Shown in pieces: positions 61,435 to 64,000 of a DNA stretch of 64,000 nucleotides. Source of the stretch: Pseudoxanthomonas dokdonensis (lineage in GTDB: Bacteria; Pseudomonadota; Gammaproteobacteria; Xanthomonadales; Xanthomonadaceae). The position numbers and the translations under genes are program-made. The notes under the pieces are model-generated. The model saw nothing but the letters and a program-made list of their open reading frames with translations, searched no databases and was not told where the DNA came from. The DNA lies in assembly GCF_001431405.1 (NCBI RefSeq), contig NZ_LDJL01000001.1, positions 62,001 to 126,000 of the forward strand, given 5' to 3'. The first letter of the stretch is position 1; each line of letters begins with the position of its first letter.

Positions 61435-64000
61435 ACAGCTTGCGCTCGCGCTGTTCGATGACTTCGTTGATCTGTCACCCAAGGCCCGCGGCAAAGCGCT
61501 GGAAAAACTGCGGCAGGAAAATCCGCGGGTCCACGAGTTGCTGGTGGTGCTGCTGGCGGCCGACGAAGAATCCCACGTCCTCGACGAGCTGCCACTGGAC
61601 AGCCTGGCGCGGGCCACGCTGGAGCCCGACGCCGACGATGTCGCCCAGCAGATGCAGGAGCATCAGGCACGGGTCGGGACCCGGGTAGGCGCCTGGGACC
61701 TGCACGAGATTCTGGGCGTCGGCGGCATGGGCGCGGTCTATCTGGCCCAGCGCGCGGACGGCCATTACGATCAGGTGGCCGCGGTGAAATGCCTGCGCCG
61801 CGACCTGGCCTCGCCGGCGCTGGTGTCGGCCTTCCGCAACGAACGCAACCTGCTGGCACGGCTCAATCACTCGTTCATCGTGCCGATGCTCGACGGTGGC
61901 GTGGATGAGCACGGCAGCCCGTGGTTCGCCATGCAGCAGGTCGAAGGGCTGCCGATTACCGAATGGTGCGACCAGCAGAAGCTCTCGATCAGCCAGCGTA
62001 TCGAATTGTTCATCCAGGCCTGTGACGCGATCAGTTATGCCCACAGCCAGATGATCGTGCACCAGGACATCAAGCCATCCAATCTGATGGTCAACGTCCG
62101 CGGCCGCCCCAAGCTGCTGGATTTCGGCCTGTCGGCGCTGCTCAGCGAAAGCAGCGACGAGAACCGGCGTATTGCCTTTTCCAGTGGCTACTCGGCCCCG
62201 GAAATCCTCGACGGCTCGCCCCCCAGCGCGGCGATGGACATCTATTCGCTGGGCGTGGTGCTGTATCAGCTGCTGTGCGCCGATTGGCCGCGGCGGATGC
62301 GTGCGTCCGACATGCTGGTGCCAATGGCCCGGCAGGAACGGGCACTCTCACCCAGCGAACGTGCGTTGAAGGCCAGTGTCGAAGTCGCCCGGGCCAGGCA
62401 ACGGCGCAGCCCGGAAGCGCTGAGCAAGGCGTTGGCCGGTGATCTCGATGCCATCTGCCTGAAATGCGTGGCGACCAATCCCGAGGAACGCTACGCCTCG
62501 GTGCGCGATCTGCAGTTCGATCTGCGCGCCTATCTGGCTTTCCAGCCAATCAGCATCCGCGGCGGTACCCGCTATCGGCTTGGCCGCGCGCTGCGTCGCA
62601 ACGCACAGCTGCTGACATTGAGTGGAGCCGTGCTGGTGTCGGCCATCGCCGGCCTCGGATTGACCCTGTGGCAATCACAACGGGCCGAGCGCGAGGCTCA
62701 TTCGGCCCAGGTCATCAACCGGCTGTTCGAGGAAACGCTGGGCTCGGCCGCACTTGCCGGGGTTGGCGCCAACCAGGTCAACTCGCGCAGTCTGCTGGAT
62801 GAAACCGAACAACGCCTGCGCGCGCTGCCAGCCGATGAAGCAGACAGCGCGGTGATCCTGCAGCGCGGTCTGGTGGCCCTGGCCAAGGGCTACGCCGCCA
62901 TCGGCGAGTACGCGCATGCGACGGTGCTGGCCAGTGAAGCACGCGAACTGGGCAATGATGATCCGCTGCAGTACGCACGCAACGCCGGCACCCTGGCCAC
63001 CCTGCTCAATCTGCAAGGCAACTATGCACAGGCGGAGACCATGGCCAGGTCGGCGCTGAAAGAGTTGCAGGACAACGCCTCGATGCAGAGCCAGGCCGAA
63101 CAGGTCGCGCTGCAGTCCAGCATCGCCAGCGCGCGCTGGGGCCAGGGCGACAAGCAGACCGCCTTCGACATCATCAACCAGGCGCTGGGCCAGGCGCGCC
63201 ACGTCGGTCCCGACGCCCAGGCGCAACTGCTGATCCTGCGGGGTTCGTGGAACGCGGCACTGTTGCAGTTACATACCGCCGAAAAGGATCTGCAGCAGGC
63301 GGTGGCGCTGAGCCAGGGTCAATATCCGGAAACGTATTATTCGGCCTGCGAAGAACTGGCCAACCTGTATCGCACCATGTTGCGCGTGGATGATGCCGAC
63401 CGCATTGCGCGGATCCTGGTCGAGCAACGCTCCAGCTTCCTCGGCATGAACCATCCGGAAACCGGCCGCGCCTGGCTGGAGCTGGCCCACATCCAGCAGG
63501 TGCAGGGCGATTGGCAGGACGCCACGCAATCACTGGACAATGCCGAACGGATCCTGCGGGCCAGCCTGGGTAGTCACAGTCCGGAACTGGTCGGGGTGTT
63601 GATGGCCCGGTCCACCGAGTCGGTGGTTCTCTACAACGACCGCGAGTTGGCCGTCAGCCAGGCGCGCCAGGCCGCCTTCCTCGCCAGGAAGGCTCATGGA
63701 CCGGCGCACCTGACGACAATCCGGGCAGAGAGCAACCTGGCGGTGAAGTTGACCTTCAACAGCCGGGGCGGGGATGCGGACCGGAGCAAGCATCTGCTTG
63801 AAGCTGAAAAACTGTTCAAGGACATTTTCCAGCGCGCCCAGGCCAACAACGTGCCTACCCCGTCGGATCGGCTCATCTATGCGGTTGCCCTGCTCAACAG
63901 CGGACGCGTGGATGAATCCGAGCAGCAGATTGATCTGGCCGAACCGATGATCCGCAACTACTACGGCAACGGTCACAGCCTGTGGCAGTACCTGCGGCTG
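61421..64000 (+). CDS. Transmembrane Ser/Thr protein kinase with extracytoplasmic TPR-like region (3' end outside window)
   Basis: PknB/PknS-type kinase, 860 codons visible and still open. Order: N-terminal helical part (1-90); glycine loop GVGGMGAVY (99-107); K123 (AAVKCL); catalytic loop H214-Q-D-I-K218-P-S-N (HQD in place of HRD); D234-F-G; activation-segment GYSAPEIL in the APE position; one membrane helix at about 398-417 (LLTLSGAVLVSAIAGLGLTLW); then a long helical, TPR-like extracytoplasmic region with repeated A/L-rich helix pairs. Starts inside the end of the sigma-factor gene (14-nt overlap), so the two are coupled. It presumably senses an envelope signal and phosphorylates the sigma factor. 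Truncated only by the window edge. Confidence 0.93.
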   Translation, partial: MQSPEQLALALFDDFVDLSPKARGKALEKLRQENPRVHELLVVLLAADEESHVLDELPLDSLARATLEPDADDVAQQMQEHQARVGTRVGAWDLHEILGVGGMGAVYLAQRADGHYDQVAAVKCLRRDLASPALVSAFRNERNLLARLNHSFIVPMLDGGVDEHGSPWFAMQQVEGLPITEWCDQQKLSISQRIELFIQACDAISYAHSQMIVHQDIKPSNLMVNVRGRPKLLDFGLSALLSESSDENRRIAFSSGYSAPEILDGSPPSAAMDIYSLGVVLYQLLCADWPRRMRASDMLVPMARQERALSPSERALKASVEVARARQRRSPEALSKALAGDLDAICLKCVATNPEERYASVRDLQFDLRAYLAFQPISIRGGTRYRLGRALRRNAQLLTLSGAVLVSAIAGLGLTLWQSQRAEREAHSAQVINRLFEETLGSAALAGVGANQVNSRSLLDETEQRLRALPADEADSAVILQRGLVALAKGYAAIGEYAHATVLASEARELGNDDPLQYARNAGTLATLLNLQGNYAQAETMARSALKELQDNASMQSQAEQVALQSSIASARWGQGDKQTAFDIINQALGQARHVGPDAQAQLLILRGSWNAALLQLHTAEKDLQQAVALSQGQYPETYYSACEELANLYRTMLRVDDADRIARILVEQRSSFLGMNHPETGRAWLELAHIQQVQGDWQDATQSLDNAERILRASLGSHSPELVGVLMARSTESVVLYNDRELAVSQARQAAFLARKAHGPAHLTTIRAESNLAVKLTFNSRGGDADRSKHLLEAEKLFKDIFQRAQANNVPTPSDRLIYAVALLNSGRVDESEQQIDLAEPMIRNYYGNGHSLWQYLRL

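Overview
The window looks like chromosomal DNA of a high-GC gammaproteobacterium of the Xanthomonadales/Lysobacterales (Xanthomonas, Stenotrophomonas, Lysobacter or Rhodanobacter relatives). The main reasons are a complete oleABCD olefin (long-chain hydrocarbon) gene set whose OleA matches the Xanthomonas enzyme at every catalytic position, GTAG-headed REP-like palindromes as known from Stenotrophomonas, many secreted or outer-membrane peptidases and TonB receptors, and an ECF43-like sigma factor next to a Ser/Thr kinase. I see no rRNA, tRNA, CRISPR array, insertion sequence or phage genes.

Layout. 1-9.4 kb holds housekeeping genes: polA (cut by the window start), a DUF2782 lipoprotein, uvrD, a UPF0114 membrane protein, a Nu-class glutathione transferase, a dipeptidyl peptidase IV and truC, with a REP-like inverted pair between the last two. 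9.4-17.9 kb holds an M16 peptidase, an OprC/NosA-type copper receptor with an FNR-like box and structured leader, an AmiD-type amidase, ubiJ-ubiB and a DUF1328 mini-protein. 17.9-25.9 kb is the ole cluster, all on the minus strand (oleA, oleB, then oleC-oleD), interrupted by a sulfatase and a YkgJ-type gene. 26-31.7 kb holds a DUF4156 lipoprotein, a second M16 peptidase, an SDR enzyme, a small secreted repeat protein behind a sigma54-like promoter, and trmL.

31.7-44.5 kb is a divergent block around one AT-rich promoter/operator region at about 38.75 kb. Leftward run a transglutaminase-like protein, an Oar-type TonB receptor, a serine hydrolase and a D-Ala-D-Ala dipeptidase. Rightward run an NlpC/P60 peptidase, an L-Ala-D/L-Glu epimerase, an RpiR/MurR-type regulator, an L,D-transpeptidase-like lipoprotein and an amino-acid permease. 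Together they read as a locus for scavenging and catabolising murein stem peptides, comparable in chemistry to Bacillus ykfB/ykfC but with outer-membrane components added.

44.6-64 kb is the most unusual part. It contains an 11.5-kb gene for a 3843-residue exported repeat protein ending in two OmpA-like domains, translationally coupled to a 1280-residue outer-membrane barrel protein. Divergent from them are an ECF43-like sigma factor and an overlapping transmembrane Ser/Thr kinase with a long extracytoplasmic region, cut by the window end. My working hypothesis is a kinase/sigma-controlled surface-stalk system.
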